Origin: Nectonema munidae
Lineage: Eukaryota > Nematomorpha > Nectonematoida > Nectonematidae
Assembly: GCA_030549495.1 (NCBI GenBank)
Contig: JAUIRK010001035.1
Coordinates: 124,001 to 188,000 of the forward strand
Direction of reading: 5' to 3'
DNA: 64,000 nucleotides
In this document: one piece after another, positions 22,892 to 34,027 of the stretch
Layout: each line of letters starts with the position of its first letter
How positions within the stretch are numbered: the first letter of the stretch is position 1
Made by a program: the position numbers and the translations under genes
Notes under the pieces: model-generated
Database searches by the model: none
The model's input: the letters and a program-made list of their open reading frames with translations, nothing else
Told to the model about the DNA's origin: nothing

Positions 22892-24577
22892 ATGATTTCA
22901 TCTAATTCAAATCACAGAAAGTGTATCAATGATGTAAACTCCTTTTGTTACATTTGTGGCGAGTTCACAAAAGTTTTACAACACCGTTCTATTACCGCAT
23001 TACTAAAAGCAACATACCATAGTTATTTTGATTGCAAAATTGGTGATCAAGATAAATCGTGGGCTCCACATATTTCATGCAAGTCTTGTTATAACGCCCT
23101 CACTGCTTGGTACAATGGTAGAAAATCTTCATTCAAGTTCGCTGTACCAATGATATGGAGGGTTCCGACGAATCATGCTGACGACTGCTATTTTTGTTTG
23201 ACCAAAATAAAGGGTTTCAAACATGCCTCCAGGAGGAAAATTGATTATCCAGATATTCCATCAGCCATTAGGCCTGTCAATCATTCTAAGGATTATCCTG
23301 TACCTTGTCCACCAGAAAAGAAAAATGATTTTTTATTGGAGGAGAAAATTACATTTGAAGATTCAACTTCTCGAAGATCAAGTAAATCCCCTTGTTTATG
23401 GGAATCTGATTCTCAACATAAGCCTTTTACGCAGGTGGAAGTAAATGATTTGATTCGAGATCTTTACCTCACAAAAGATCTCTCGGAGTTATTGGTTTCA
23501 AGGCTCAAACAGAATAATTTAGTAGAGAAAGAAGTTCTCATCACGAAATATAGAAGCAGAAATTTTGAAATTGCATCTTTTTTTGAAAGCGAAAACCGTT
23601 TATGTTATTGTAAAAATGTTCCTGGCTTGTTTGATTATTTGGGTTTCCAGCATGAGTCATCTGAATGGAGGCTTTTTATCGACTCCTCCAAAAGAAGCCT
23701 GAAGGCTGTATTACTTAATAACGGTAATAAATATCATAGTGTCCCACTTGCTTACTCAACTCACTTGAAAGAATCTTATGACAACATGGAGCTTTTACTT
23801 GAAGCAGTTAAATATTCTCAACATCAGTGGAGCTTATGCGGTGATTTTAAAGTTATAGGCTTTTTAATGGGAATGCAGACAGGCTTCACCAAATATTGTT
23901 GCTTTCTCTATCATTGGGACAGCAGGGCGGTTTCTGAACACTACAGAAAGAAGGACTGGGCGAAAGAACTTAATTTCAAACAGGAAACTACAGTATAAAA
24001 GAAGTTCCAGTTGTTAATATGAACAAAGTTCTTTTACCTCCCCTACATATTAAGTTGGGGCTGATGAAAAACTTCGTTAAAGCACTTCACAAGCCTAGCC
24101 CAGCTTTTGATCACTTGGCAAAACTTTTTCCAAAATTAAGCTCAGCAAAGCTGAAAGAAGGAATATTCGTAGGGCCACAGATTCAAGAAGTTATTAAGGA
24201 TGGATGTTTTGAAGGGCTCCTGGAATACAAAGAATTAAGGGCTTGGAAGGCATTTAAATCAGTCTGCAGTGGTTTTTTGGGAAACACGCGTTCTCCAAAT
24301 TACAAAAATCTCATTGATGAGTTACTTGCCTCCTATGAGGACATGTCGAATGTCGCTAAAAATACATTTTCTTCACTCCCATCTTGACTTTTTTCCTCCA
24401 AACTTGGGTGCTCTCAGTGACGAGCATGGTGAAAGATTTCACCAAGATATAAGCAAAATGGTGTCAAGCTACAAAGGAAGGTGGAATCCAAGTATGATGG
24501 GGGATTACTGCTGGATGTTATATCGCGATAACCCTGATAAAAGTTTCAAGAAGTCGTCAAAGAGGAAATATTTTTAA
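22892..24577 (+). pseudogene. Zinc-finger/DDE-like transposon protein, nearly full-length copy
   Basis: The first frame (22892-23998, 368 codons) starts MISSNSNHRK. Paired cysteines lie at C19-x2-C22 and C63-x2-C66, with a further C99-x2-C102 preceded by H95: a likely N-terminal zinc-binding region. IPSAIRPV (122-129) and LTKDLSELL follow. LFIDSSKRSL holds D264 and CGDFKVIGFL holds D318. Next comes CCFLYHWDSR (336-345), a cysteine pair in the place where several DDE transposases have C-x2-C. The reading continues in another frame at 24019-24387 (HIKLGLMKNF, GPQIQEV) and a third to 24577 (LGALSDEHGERFHQD, YCWMLYRDN). So there are two frame breaks, and the copy is inactive. I recall this family as multicopy and uncharacterised in arthropods. 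The D-D-E reading, with the glutamate in HGERFHQ, is my inference. Confidence 0.75.
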
Positions 24578-24579
24578 TC

Positions 24580-24812
24580 ATTTTTTAGTTTTTGTCAAAA
24601 AATAATAAATTTTCTCTTATCTTTCAAAGTGACTCCTTTATACAATTTAATTGATAATAGCACAAAAACTAGATGAGATAGAGAAAAACGGTAAAAAGAT
24701 TTGAACTTTTCATGGTCGAAATAGTATAAAAAGTATAAGATGATGCTTGCCTCAGAAAAAAAATATTTTTTTGTAGATTAGTGTAATTAGTATCTTTTCG
24801 TTCTTGATTTTA
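24580..24812. other. Spacer between two transposon relics
   Basis: AT-rich, no recognised terminal repeat. The piggyBac relic's likely start codon follows at 24813. Confidence 0.4.
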
Positions 24813-26275
24813 TGCCTTTGAAGCCCAAAATTTATCATTATGGAAGAGAATTAGCAATTAATTAAAAGGATATAACAGAATTGATGTATGCTGAAAATTC
24901 AGATGATGAGTTTTTAAAGTTGGATAATGATGATATACAAGTTTTGATTTCTGGTGATGAAGCTGGATGTAGTTTTGTAAGGATATCCAACAATAGCGCT
25001 TTACTTTTCCAAAATGTAGAACAAGAAAAAGAAAATTTTAGTATTGAAAGGAATTTAAAAATATACGAAGCATTTATTCCACGTGTAACACATCTCCTCG
25101 AATATGGTAAGTTTTTACCATCATTTTTTGCCTAGTTGGTTTTTCTTCTATGAATGACGAATTTCGTGTTTTCAAGTAAGTCACAAATGTTTATAGCCTT
25201 TTTAGTGGAAACTCAAAGATATGCCCACCCAAAAGCCAACGTTTACTAATGAGCATCAAATCCCTGCTTTTATTGCAATGCACCTTTGTTCGGCTATAAT
25301 AGGCTTCCAACCATAAGAAGCTATTGACCATAAAATAAAAGCTTGCATGTAAGTTTTATATCAAGTATTATGGCCCTAAATAAATTTACAGAAATTAAAC
25401 GATACTTGTATTTTAACGATAATAATAATATAAAGTGGATATAGAGCGTATAAAGTAAGACCACGTTTTAAATATTACAATGCAGCTTTTGAAAATATAT
25501 TTTATCCTGAAAAAAAACAATCAGTTGATGAAAGGATGATAAAATGTAAGGGTAAAAATAATATGAAGTAGTGTTAATGCGAAATCCATTAAGCGGGGGT
25601 TCAGATGTTAAGTTAGAGCTGGGTTTGTTTACCAGATTGAACCATACGTTGGTAGATAGAAGGATACCGGGCATTCTTTGGGAGAATGTTAAAATGGAGT
25701 TGTCTAAAAATTTCAACAGTGGTTGTCATTTATATTTTGATAACTATTTTCCATTTGTGAAACTTATGAAAATGTTGGATGAAAAAGGTGTTATTGCAAC
25801 TGGCATAAAACGTATAAATAGAAAATTACAACCTGACTATTTAAAAAATGACAATGATATGAAAAATTGTGAAGCTGAATGTCATCAAACAACGAACCGT
25901 AAGATTAATGTTTAAAAGTGGTTTGATAGCCGTGCAATAACAGCAATATCAAACTTCATGAAGCTAAGGAAACAAAGAAAGCGTGGTGAAAGAGATGGCT
26001 TCATTCAAACAATACCTACAATGATCGCAAAATACAATAGCTTCATGGAAGGAGTGGACTTGTCAAATCAATATAAAAGCTACTATAATTATGATCATAG
26101 GTCCACGTACTATATGAGAATTTTTTTCGATTTATTTGAAACATTGCTCATAAATTCTTATTCGGTACTCAAAAAGTTGAATACTAATTATTCTCGATCT
26201 TTTATAGAGTTCAAACAAGTTATAATACGTTTGATAAATAACTTTACACCTAGAAAGTACTCTTCTTCTTAACTA
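24813..26275 (+). mobile_element. piggyBac relic B
   Basis: The N-terminal piece (24813-25135) is acidic (MYAENSDDEFLKLDNDD). The transposase follows: YEAFIPRVTHLL; VRPRFKYYNAAF and QSVDERMIKCKG (about 25450-25560), with the first catalytic aspartate; HLYFDNYFPFVKL (about 25730), with the second; and KGVIATGIKRINRK. WFDSRAITAISNF (about 25920) would hold the third. MEGVDLSNQYKSYY and MRIFFDLFETLLINS end the domain. The C-terminal frame ends at 26272 and lacks the cysteine-rich tail of relic A, so the two belong to different piggyBac lineages. Frame changes and a decayed segment at about 25140-25440 show it is inactive. Terminal repeats were not identified. Confidence 0.8.
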
Positions 26276-26375
26276 TAAACTTAAAACTTACTCAATTAAT
26301 TAAACTTTCATTGAGAAATAAATTTTATATTTTTGAATTTGAAAATTAAATATAAAAAATTCTACTTTTGTTCCA

Positions 26376-26968
26376 CAGGTCCAGTTGCAAGCCGAGTTGA
26401 CCAATGTTATCAAATTGGGCCCGGTGCCTTAAAGGGGCGCCGTGTCTGTGGGCCTTTTTCTGTATTATATGAGGTACACAATACTACTTAAAACGTAAAA
26501 TGAAAAGCGAGATAATCTTTCTCATAATATTAATTTATCATGCATGATGAATTTTGTAAATTATCGTTATGTCACCTCCCTTAGCAATGGCGAATTTTTC
26601 CACTTTTCAATGCGACGTGGGAAAAATATGGCGTATTTTTTTCTTACTTTTTAAACATTTTACTATTCTACAGTTACAAATTTCAAAAAAGTATTTTGAA
26701 AGATTTTTCTAATAAAAGAGCTAGAAGAATCTTTTTCTAAAAGAGTATATGTAATTGCCTAATTTGCAAAAAAGTAAAAAAATTGTAAAAAAATAAAAGT
26801 ATCAATATTGCCTTTAAATTTTTTTATACGAAGCATTAAATATCTATTTTTTGGTTTGTATGTGTTTTTTTTATATGAAATATAAACACCGATAAATTTC
26901 ACTATGTAGAGACGGGGCCGCGCTATCAGATTTCTAATTGCGCCCAGGAATTCCTAGCACCGGCTCTG
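26376..26968. mobile_element. hAT MITE with 8-bp target duplication
   Basis: The 593-bp element is flanked on both sides by TTGTTCCA (26368-26375 and 26969-26976), a perfect 8-bp target duplication as made by hAT transposases. The ends read CAGGTCCAGTTGCAAG and, inward from the right, CAGAGCCGGTGCTAGG: imperfect terminal repeats beginning with the hAT-typical CAG. GC-rich subterminal sequence (GGGCCCGGTGCC, GGGGCGCCGTG; GGGGCCGCGC on the right) contrasts with an AT-rich middle. There is no transposase frame. Confidence 0.75.
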
Positions 26969-27453
26969 TTGTTCCATATATGCACAATGGGACACTGATA
27001 TTCCATAAAAAAACATCGGGTCACTGAACTTTATTTTTACTAAGAATTTGTTTTTGTTTTAGTTATTATTTTTTAAATTTATTTTGCTAAAATTTTCTGT
27101 GCATGAAAGGGTAAACTTTATAAAAATTAAGATCATAATATGCAGCCCAGTAATGGTACTTAAAATTAGCACATCAGAAAAAAAGTTGGACATTCCTGCT
27201 TTGGTTGACTGTGTGAATGGAATTTAATTTTTAAACCTATACAAAGTGTAACACTTGACGGTGATGAAGTAACATACTGTTGAATGAATACTGCATGTAC
27301 TAACTATGCTTTTTTAAAACTGGAAGTATTTTTTTAAACAATCAGAATCGTACAAAATTTTGGCATCTAGGCATCACTACTAGATACTAAGTATTCAATA
27401 TTTAGGAAGCTTTCAACCGAACTCTACATTTTATATAAAAAGATAAAACTTAC

Positions 27454-27693
27454 AAAGAATTTAGAAATGGTAAGCTCTGGTTTATTTCCATGTTTGGATT
27501 TGTCAGATTCGATTTTGGTTATGAAGATTCTTTTATTGAATTTGAGCTTTAAACTTACCCAACTTTTACGCATCTTACTTATAGCTTTCTTAAAATGTTG
27601 CGTATTATCACTTTCTTTCTGAGTGATGACATTGTATGAATTCCATTTGTTAGTAACCGTATTTATCTTTTTATCAACAGATGACTTTATTTC
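27454..27693 (-). CDS. Exon-like block of a helical, spectrin-like protein
   Basis: Minus strand: the acceptor TTTGTTTTATAG precedes 27693, then an open frame runs through 80 codons. There are two usable donors, both phase 0: TGG/GTAAGT (exon end 27559, 45 codons) and TTT/GTAAGT (exon end 27454, 80 codons). The peptide begins EIKSSVDKKINTVTNKWNSY and continues HFKKAISKMRKSW. The spacing of tryptophans and hydrophobic residues in a charged helix resembles a spectrin repeat (helix with a central W). Entry phase 0 fits the exit phase of the exon at 36958-37070. Membership in the same gene is inferred from phase, strand and composition. Confidence 0.45.
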
Positions 27694-27699
27694 CTATAA

Positions 27700-29215
27700 A
27701 ACAAAAAATATATATTTCATACATTTTAGCGTTTGGATACGTATGGGTTTTCAGAAAAACAAAAAATTGAAGATTGCGTATCGGTATAGCCGAGAAATTC
27801 TAGTTTCAAAGTTATCTAACTTATTACACAATAAAATTGTAGGCAGTAAGAAGAACAAAATATATGATAAGTTAATGTATATAAAAAAATAAAAAGTTTA
27901 AACTAAAAAGGTAATCACTAAAAAGGAAAGTCTGTATTAAATAGTCTTCTTAATTCTATTAATCTTAATCTTAACTCTTAATCTTAATTAAATAGTCTGT
28001 ATTGATATAAATGACTTGTCAATATAATGTTTGCTCATATATCTGAAAGTATATGTACTAGTTTCAGCAACACCTGAGTGTTATCCTTGTGGTACAGAAA
28101 GAAACAAACGATTTTTAAAACGTGCGGAATATGGAGGTTTCCTTAGGTTTCTTTATAGGAGATTTACTGTATATTTTATCGCATATAAGTAAATGTTGCA
28201 CGATTTTGGACAATGTTTTAAAAATATAGCAGAAAGGATTTAAACATTTTGGTTGTAGCAAATTTCACTTGGTATAGAACATGAATATAATATAAGTTAA
28301 ATTTTTTCAGTGATAAAGTGGTATTTTTGAAAATAACCTTCTTAGTAAAATGACCTTTAAAGAATCATTTTACTATTGAAGTTCTTTCAATATCTAAATA
28401 ACCCAATATGAGATAAGAATGCCACGAATCGCTAGAATGTTACTTTTGTGCTCGTGATTGATACTTTATTATTACACTTATAAATTTTCGACTCAACGTA
28501 TTTGTAATTTTTGAGACTACAAATCCATTTATGTATAAAAAAATTTAACATTAACACTACTAATATATAATTTTGCGACTATACTTTAAAAATTTATAAT
28601 TATGCAATATCAATTTTTCTGTTTCAAATATTATATGTGGAAAAAGTGTGATGACATGTACAATATTTCAAGGTCGTTTGTGAATGTCAATTTTAGATAG
28701 TCATTGAAAGATTCCCTGGTTTTTAGACATTTCTATTTTGTGTTGCAAGCAAAAAGTTTAATCCATTTTCTTCAACATAATTTATTATAATTTTCTATTG
28801 ATTTGTATTTGTAGTTTAGTGTCTTTCTTGCATTGTCTTCAAAAAATTCAAATGATTGTCTATGCCCTTTTTATCTAAGACAAACAATGCGATTCATAAA
28901 CTGAATTTATCCTAAGATTTTTTTCTAAAGGTTTTGGTTTAAAAAATTTCCTAAAAACTTTCTACTTATAAACTGAGTTTTGCTCCTTTACAAACTAATT
29001 TTAACGTAAAATAAAAAAGTTCATTCTTTAATTTTATTGAATTTTTACGCCTTTTTCTATGAGTTGCAAAAATACAAGGGCTTGGATTAAAATGATAAAC
29101 ATTTTTGTTGCGTTTTTGCAACGTTGCACACTAAAAAGTGTGTCTAGGCGCGACTCCACCAACTCCGACTCTCCACTAATCCGCACAGTATATACACACA
29201 CATCAGCACGTTGCT
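27700..29215. other. AT-rich stretch, probably intronic
   Basis: Only low-complexity features are seen, such as the (CTTAAT) run near 27955-28000. No exon with a usable donor was found. A short open run near 28790-28850 on the minus strand lacks any GT donor before its stop. Confidence 0.4.
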
Positions 29216-29217
29216 TC

Positions 29218-29418
29218 TTAAAATGCAGAATAGTTATATTTTGATATTTCAAGCGAATTAATTTCAGTATTGATATAGATATCTTTTAGTTCTTTAAAAT
29301 CCTGAGTTATGTCGTATTCATTTTCAAACGATAAAATATATGGTTGTAGTAATTTTGGATCTATAGGAACTAACGTTTTAGAAGTATCTATTTTTATATC
29401 CCCAATATAAATTCTAAG
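29218..29418 (-). CDS. Candidate terminal exon, unrecognised protein
   Basis: On the minus strand an acceptor-like TTTGTAATTTAG precedes 29418, followed by 66 open codons and a TAA at 29218. The peptide reads LRIYIGDIKID, then VPIDPKLLQPYILSF, then ENEYDITQDFKELKDIYI, and looks protein-like (balanced charge, no low complexity). No good GT donor lies near its end, so it would be a last exon, or a remnant of an unknown element. It sits between the 37.0- and 27.6-kb blocks of the spectrin-like gene on the same strand. It could be an alternative end of that gene or belong to another. Confidence 0.25.
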   Translation of the reverse strand, partial: LRIYIGDIKIDTSKTLVPIDPKLLQPYILSFENEYDITQDFKELKDIYINTEINSLEISKYNYSAF

Positions 29419-29789
29419 CTAAATTACAAACTTGCTGAGTAGTTTTTTAAAATGAATGTTAGATATTAATTGAAAAAGCTCAAATTTCAGTAGAGTTGTA
29501 ACCAGTGGAGCAAATAACATAAGTGACTCATAGTGTAGCAACCAATACTAAAATTGTTTTTGAAATGATTCAAATGAATTATGCAACACGGCAGAGGACC
29601 CCCACCCTACCATATTAGTACGTAACTAGTGACTAGTTTTAGTAACAAGCCAAAACTTTTTACTAATTAGAGATATATCTCTATAGAAGTAGTTGCCTTT
29701 TTTAATATTTTTTCAAAATCCATGAACAAAATCATTTCGACAATATCAAAGATATTCTCAAAAATTATGATATAAGAATAAAAGCTAAA

Positions 29790-30060
29790 TCTTCCATATA
29801 GTTAACGGATTTATACATTGGTTGAAAAATCCGAGAATTATTCTGGAATTTGGTTGACCGTGGGAACTCTGTATAGCTATCAAGGCATGGTTTCCAAGAT
29901 ATTAGAGTCAATCATCAAAAGAATAATTCATGCTCAATTAAACCGAATATAACATAAATCAACGCTTCTACTAGTGTTAATACATTCTGTTGTCTTAAGT
30001 CAAGTCCCCCAGGGTTTGTGTCTATCTTTCAACCATTTCATTTTCTTTTATTTTAAATGA
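29790..30060 (+). mobile_element. Possible LINE reverse-transcriptase scrap
   Basis: Translated pieces such as SIIKRIIHAQL and VLSQVPQGL (about 29910-30030) resemble the VFERIIYDQL and SGVPQGS blocks of Jockey-type reverse transcriptases. Stops interrupt it and no ends are visible. The match is short and could be coincidental. Confidence 0.2.
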
Positions 30061-30370
30061 AAACAAGTTTTTGACAAACATGTCATAAAACGTTTAAATA
30101 AAACTTTGTGTTTCTTTAATACTTATGTTATTGCCATTATTTTCAATATACGTATACAACAGTGTTGCCTTGTTTTACACCCTAAATTTAGATATCTTGC
30201 GTATATTTAAATATAACTTAATAACTATTTAGATAATAGATGTGAAGTTGACTTTTTTGTTATGCTTCTAAGATATTTAAAGCAGGAAAGCATTTAATGA
30301 AAAAAAAAGTTGTTAGCTTCTAACGTTTGTACCAAACTATATGTGTTAGCGCTACTTTAATTTTATTTAT

Positions 30371-31047
30371 TCTAAATATTATTAATGAAAAAAGAAAATT
30401 GACGAATGTGCTCATTTCAATATACTAGAAGAAAAAAATATATACTAATTCTGAAGGACACTTTATTTGGAAAAATAAACTTAACGTTTTCGGCAAACCT
30501 GCCTTTATCAAAGTTGAAAAGTGAAGTAATACGATGTTTTAATAACTTGCATAAAATATTTATGAAATAAATTTTCATGTGAGTAAATATTGATGAAAGA
30601 CGCATTTTTTTAAATAGGATTACATGTATGAAGTAAATTATTTGGTATAATTCTTTGTTTCAAGCATACATAAAAAAAATTTACCATGGCAAAACCAATT
30701 GGAATGGAGGAGAGATAATTTATACAATTTGAAAATAATTCGTCTTTCGATAGCAAATGAATACTTTTGAAAAAGAAAATTGACGAATGTGCCCATTTCA
30801 ATATACTAGAAGAAAAAAATATATACTAATTCTGAAGGACACTTTATTTGGAAAAATAAACTTAACGTTTTCGGCAAACCTGCCTTTATAAAACTTGAAA
30901 AGTGAAGTAATGCTAACTTTTTGATAAATGCATTACTTCACTTTTCAACTTTGATAAAGGCAGGTTTGCCGAAAACGTTAAGTTTATTTTTCCAAATAAA
31001 GTGTCCTTCAGAATTAGTATATATTTTTTTTCTTCTAAATATTATTA
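30371..31047. mobile_element. Foldback element with three repeat arms
   Basis: One ~140-bp unit occurs directly twice (30386-30530 and 30767-30911) and once inverted (30930-31037). Units share GACGAATGTG, CAATATACTAGAAG, CTGAAGGACACTTTATT and CGTTTTCGGCAAACCTGCC. The second and third form a near-perfect hairpin with 107-bp arms and a 16-nt loop (30914-30929). TCTAAATATTATTA is repeated directly at 30371-30384 and 31034-31047, as if it were a target duplication. There is no coding frame; open frames on the minus strand simply cross the units. Confidence 0.7.
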
Positions 31048-31159
31048 TGACAAAACTATAATTGTACGTGAGTAGTTGTATCAAGATATGATCCATCTTT
31101 ACTGTTACCAATATTTATGTAATCTTTGATATAATTGGATTAGGATTTTGATCATCCAA

Positions 31160-33560
31160 TCATGTTTGTTGCTCGGAAAAAACTACTCTTACTCTCTACT
31201 CAGTTTGATCCTTCAAAAGGATCTCAAGATCTTCTATATTGCAGTTGGCATCTTCTGCTAGTTGATGCATGTACGTTTTTGATTATTTTCCAAAACAAGC
31301 ATGGCCGTGCCTTGGAATCTTAATCAAAACTGTGCTAACTAGTTCATATACGCTTCTGCAAAGATGACCATCAAATCGTAGACGGCGCTCTCTAATACTG
31401 CTGCTTACAGCTGTTAGGTTGGAGTAGAATCGTTGTTTTGAAGGATGAACTTGCCATGATATGTTAAGTACAGTTCGCGCCATACTTTTATTGATATAAT
31501 TTAGCTGCCTTTCCAGTTTTTTCGTCAGTGTCTATGTGGTCGAATTGTAAAGAACAACTGATTCAACGACTGCTCTTAAAAAAATTTTTTTTACCCGATA
31601 GGTTTTGACTCAGACAACGTATTTAGTTTGTAAAGAGCTATCCATCCTTTCGCAATACGAGTTTTCTAGTCATTTGCAGTAGAAACAATTTTGTTTCAGA
31701 GATAAATGAAATCGTTCAGAATTTCTAGTTGTGAACTAGAAAACAAGTGTATGATTTTTTCTTAGCATCTGTAGAGTTGTCAAAAAATAGGGTGATATTA
31801 TCTGCGTAATAATCTACGCCTATTATGTAAATTGCACTGTACTCCTCTGTAGTTTCCTAATGCAAAACCGATTTATTGTGTAAATTTATGGAGGTTTATA
31901 GAACACCGTCAAAGCAGAGTATGAAGAGAAACAGGACCAGAGTAGAAAAATCAGTTTCGTCAACTGGTGACCTTGCGATAACGCAATTTTTTTGTAGAGC
32001 ATCGTAATAGCTTGTACTGTTTTATCTGGTATATCAAAAGCATTTAGAATGTTAATTTGGCTTTAGAAATATCAACAAAAAAAAAGGATTATGGCATTGA
32101 GATGTTTGGCTCTTAAACATTCCAATATGCGTATAACAGTCAGTATTTAACCAGTAGAAGATCGATACTTTCTAAATCCATTTTTAATTTTGTGGAGCAT
32201 AGATTTGATATCAAGTTGGATAAGGTTCAACATCATTACATTTTACATTTTCGATGGAATAGCTGTAAGAGTGATGCTTCTGTAGTTGCTAGGAACTCCC
32301 TGATCTCATTTATCGTGGAAATAAAGTATGCAACCTTCTCTCTAGACTTGTATATCACTTACGTTGTAAACAGAATTGCAACATTCTAACAATTCATCAA
32401 TAAAGTTACTAGTTTTCCTTACTTCAGATGGTATATTATTGTTTATAACAACAGCCTTCTGATTTTTTATTTTCTTCAGAACCATTACAAGTTCATTCAA
32501 CGTGACGTCACCTATCTTAATATTTACATCTTCTGAAACTATATGTTGGATAAACTGACCCACAACTACAGGTTTGGTTTCAATAAAATTTGGGAAATGA
32601 GCTTTCCATTTAGAAAGTCTCTCATCATTACACGCTACCTTCACGTATTTTTTTAACTGTTTACTATCTGTCATCCTAAAGACGACCGTTTGTTATCAGA
32701 TGTAATCGTCTATTTGCTCTTCAATATAATTTGTTAGCATACCAGATGCGCTAGCTTTCTATCAAGCATTGAATAGTTAGGTGAGTGTTGTTTTGCTTCG
32801 AATTTCTTTTTAAATATTTGGTATCTCGTCTTAGAAAGAGAATTTGCTTGCAGTTCTTCAAGCAAGTTGAAACAATTATTAAATCTAACTAAGGTGAAAC
32901 CTTTCTAACATGAACATCTATATACAGAGAAGAAAAGTCATGTGCTGGTGATCTTACCATCGTTATAGTATTGTTTTGGGGGAGATTTAGTTAGATTTTA
33001 AAGGTACCAATTCTGACTCGATGATACAGAATAAAAGTTAAATGTTTCGCAATTGTGAGAACTCTTTATCCACTCTTTTGTTCATGAACATATAGTCAAG
33101 TTGAGCTATATGTCCCATGGAATGGGCATGGATCAAATTTTTCTCGGGTCTCTCTTGGAAGCGGATGTTCAAACAGCGAAGTTTATTTCTAATATTGAAG
33201 ATGTTCGCCATTCCGATAAGTTGATTGGTTATATGCAAATTTTGGTTGTTTGGATTTGTTGATTAAATAGTACTTCCATCACTAATTTTGATAACGTTTG
33301 CATGCCAACTTGGAGTTTATTATTCAACGGCTGAATCTTTACTTAGAAATTTGTAATTTATAATAGCAAGAAAACACGATGGTTATAGATGTTATATTTT
33401 ATGGTAGGATTATATCTGTCAAATCCTGTATATTATTTATCCATTCAAAGTTGCCTTCTAACGAACCACACTTTAGAGAGTTGAGAATTTATATCCAAAA
33501 TGCATGACTGTATTTCAAATAATAGATATTCATGTAGTGAATTTTACTTAGGACAAAGTT
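31160..33560 (-). mobile_element. APE-type LINE remnant
   Basis: Read on the minus strand. An endonuclease piece (33038-33238) has SMGHIAQLDYMF, matching the H-Q-DY(I/M) region. A linker and RT start follow (32342-32674: NELVMVLKKIKNQKAV, then IPSEVRKTSNFIDELLECCN, matching the conserved N-K-A-G-D-IPAEV-K motif). A decayed RT core holds YADN in place of the catalytic (Y/F)ADD (about 31810). The conserved C-terminal motif is RTVLNISWQ ... IRERRLRFDGHLCRS (31283-31483), and a tail to about 31160 matches LINE C-termini. Many stops and frame changes interrupt it. The clade is uncertain (RTE/CR1-like group). Confidence 0.8.
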
Positions 33561-34010
33561 TTGTAATTGAACCTTTTTATCATTTTTGAAATTAATATTT
33601 CTAACTTAAAAAAGCAAAACTAGATTTAATTATATTTAAGCTATTTTTTAGGAGTATTTCGTATATGATTAAAATTAATTTGTAAATTATATTTTTTAAA
33701 AAACATTTAAAAAAATCTACAAAAATATATAATTAACCCCATCTGAATTGAAAATAATGACTGGATTGCCTTTTATCTCAAAATTCACTAATGTGAATTT
33801 ATTTAAAAAGTTAAAATTGAGATAATAACCAAATGGAGTTTTAAAAGGCAAAGAATTGAGCATATTACATTAGATTTGTTGCATAGAGATTTATTTTTTG
33901 ATATTGAGCTTTTAAATTTAAAATAAGTAAAAACTTTTGATTTATGAAATTTAAAAATTTTTAACAGCCTTTTCATAAAGACATCATTTTGAGATGGGAC
34001 ATGATTGATA
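31654..34010 (-). repeat. Tandem duplication, unit 1
   Basis: About 2.36 kb almost identical to 34028-36412, including identical predicted peptides at 32342-32674 and 34771-35103. Unit 1 lacks about 69 bp that unit 2 has near 34118-34190, and keeps about 27 bp near 32745-32775 that unit 2 lacks. The rest shows only scattered single-base differences, so the duplication is recent compared with the decay of the LINE inside. Confidence 0.9.
33831..34010 (-). repeat. Dispersed repeat R, copy 2
   Basis: Reverse-complement match to 17241-17470, sitting on the 5' side of the LINE. It ends abruptly at 34010, where the tandem-duplication junction lies. Confidence 0.6.
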
Positions 34011-34027
34011 TTTTTCTATAAATCTAT
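34011..34027. other. Junction filler between the duplicated units
   Basis: Seventeen bases (TTTTTCTATAAATCTAT) separate the two units and match neither outer flank. Such filler is common at end-joined tandem duplications. Confidence 0.5.

Noticed and set aside
24019-24387. Separate small gene of 122 codons
   Set aside because: It is the continuation of the zinc-finger/DDE-like protein in another frame, not an independent gene.
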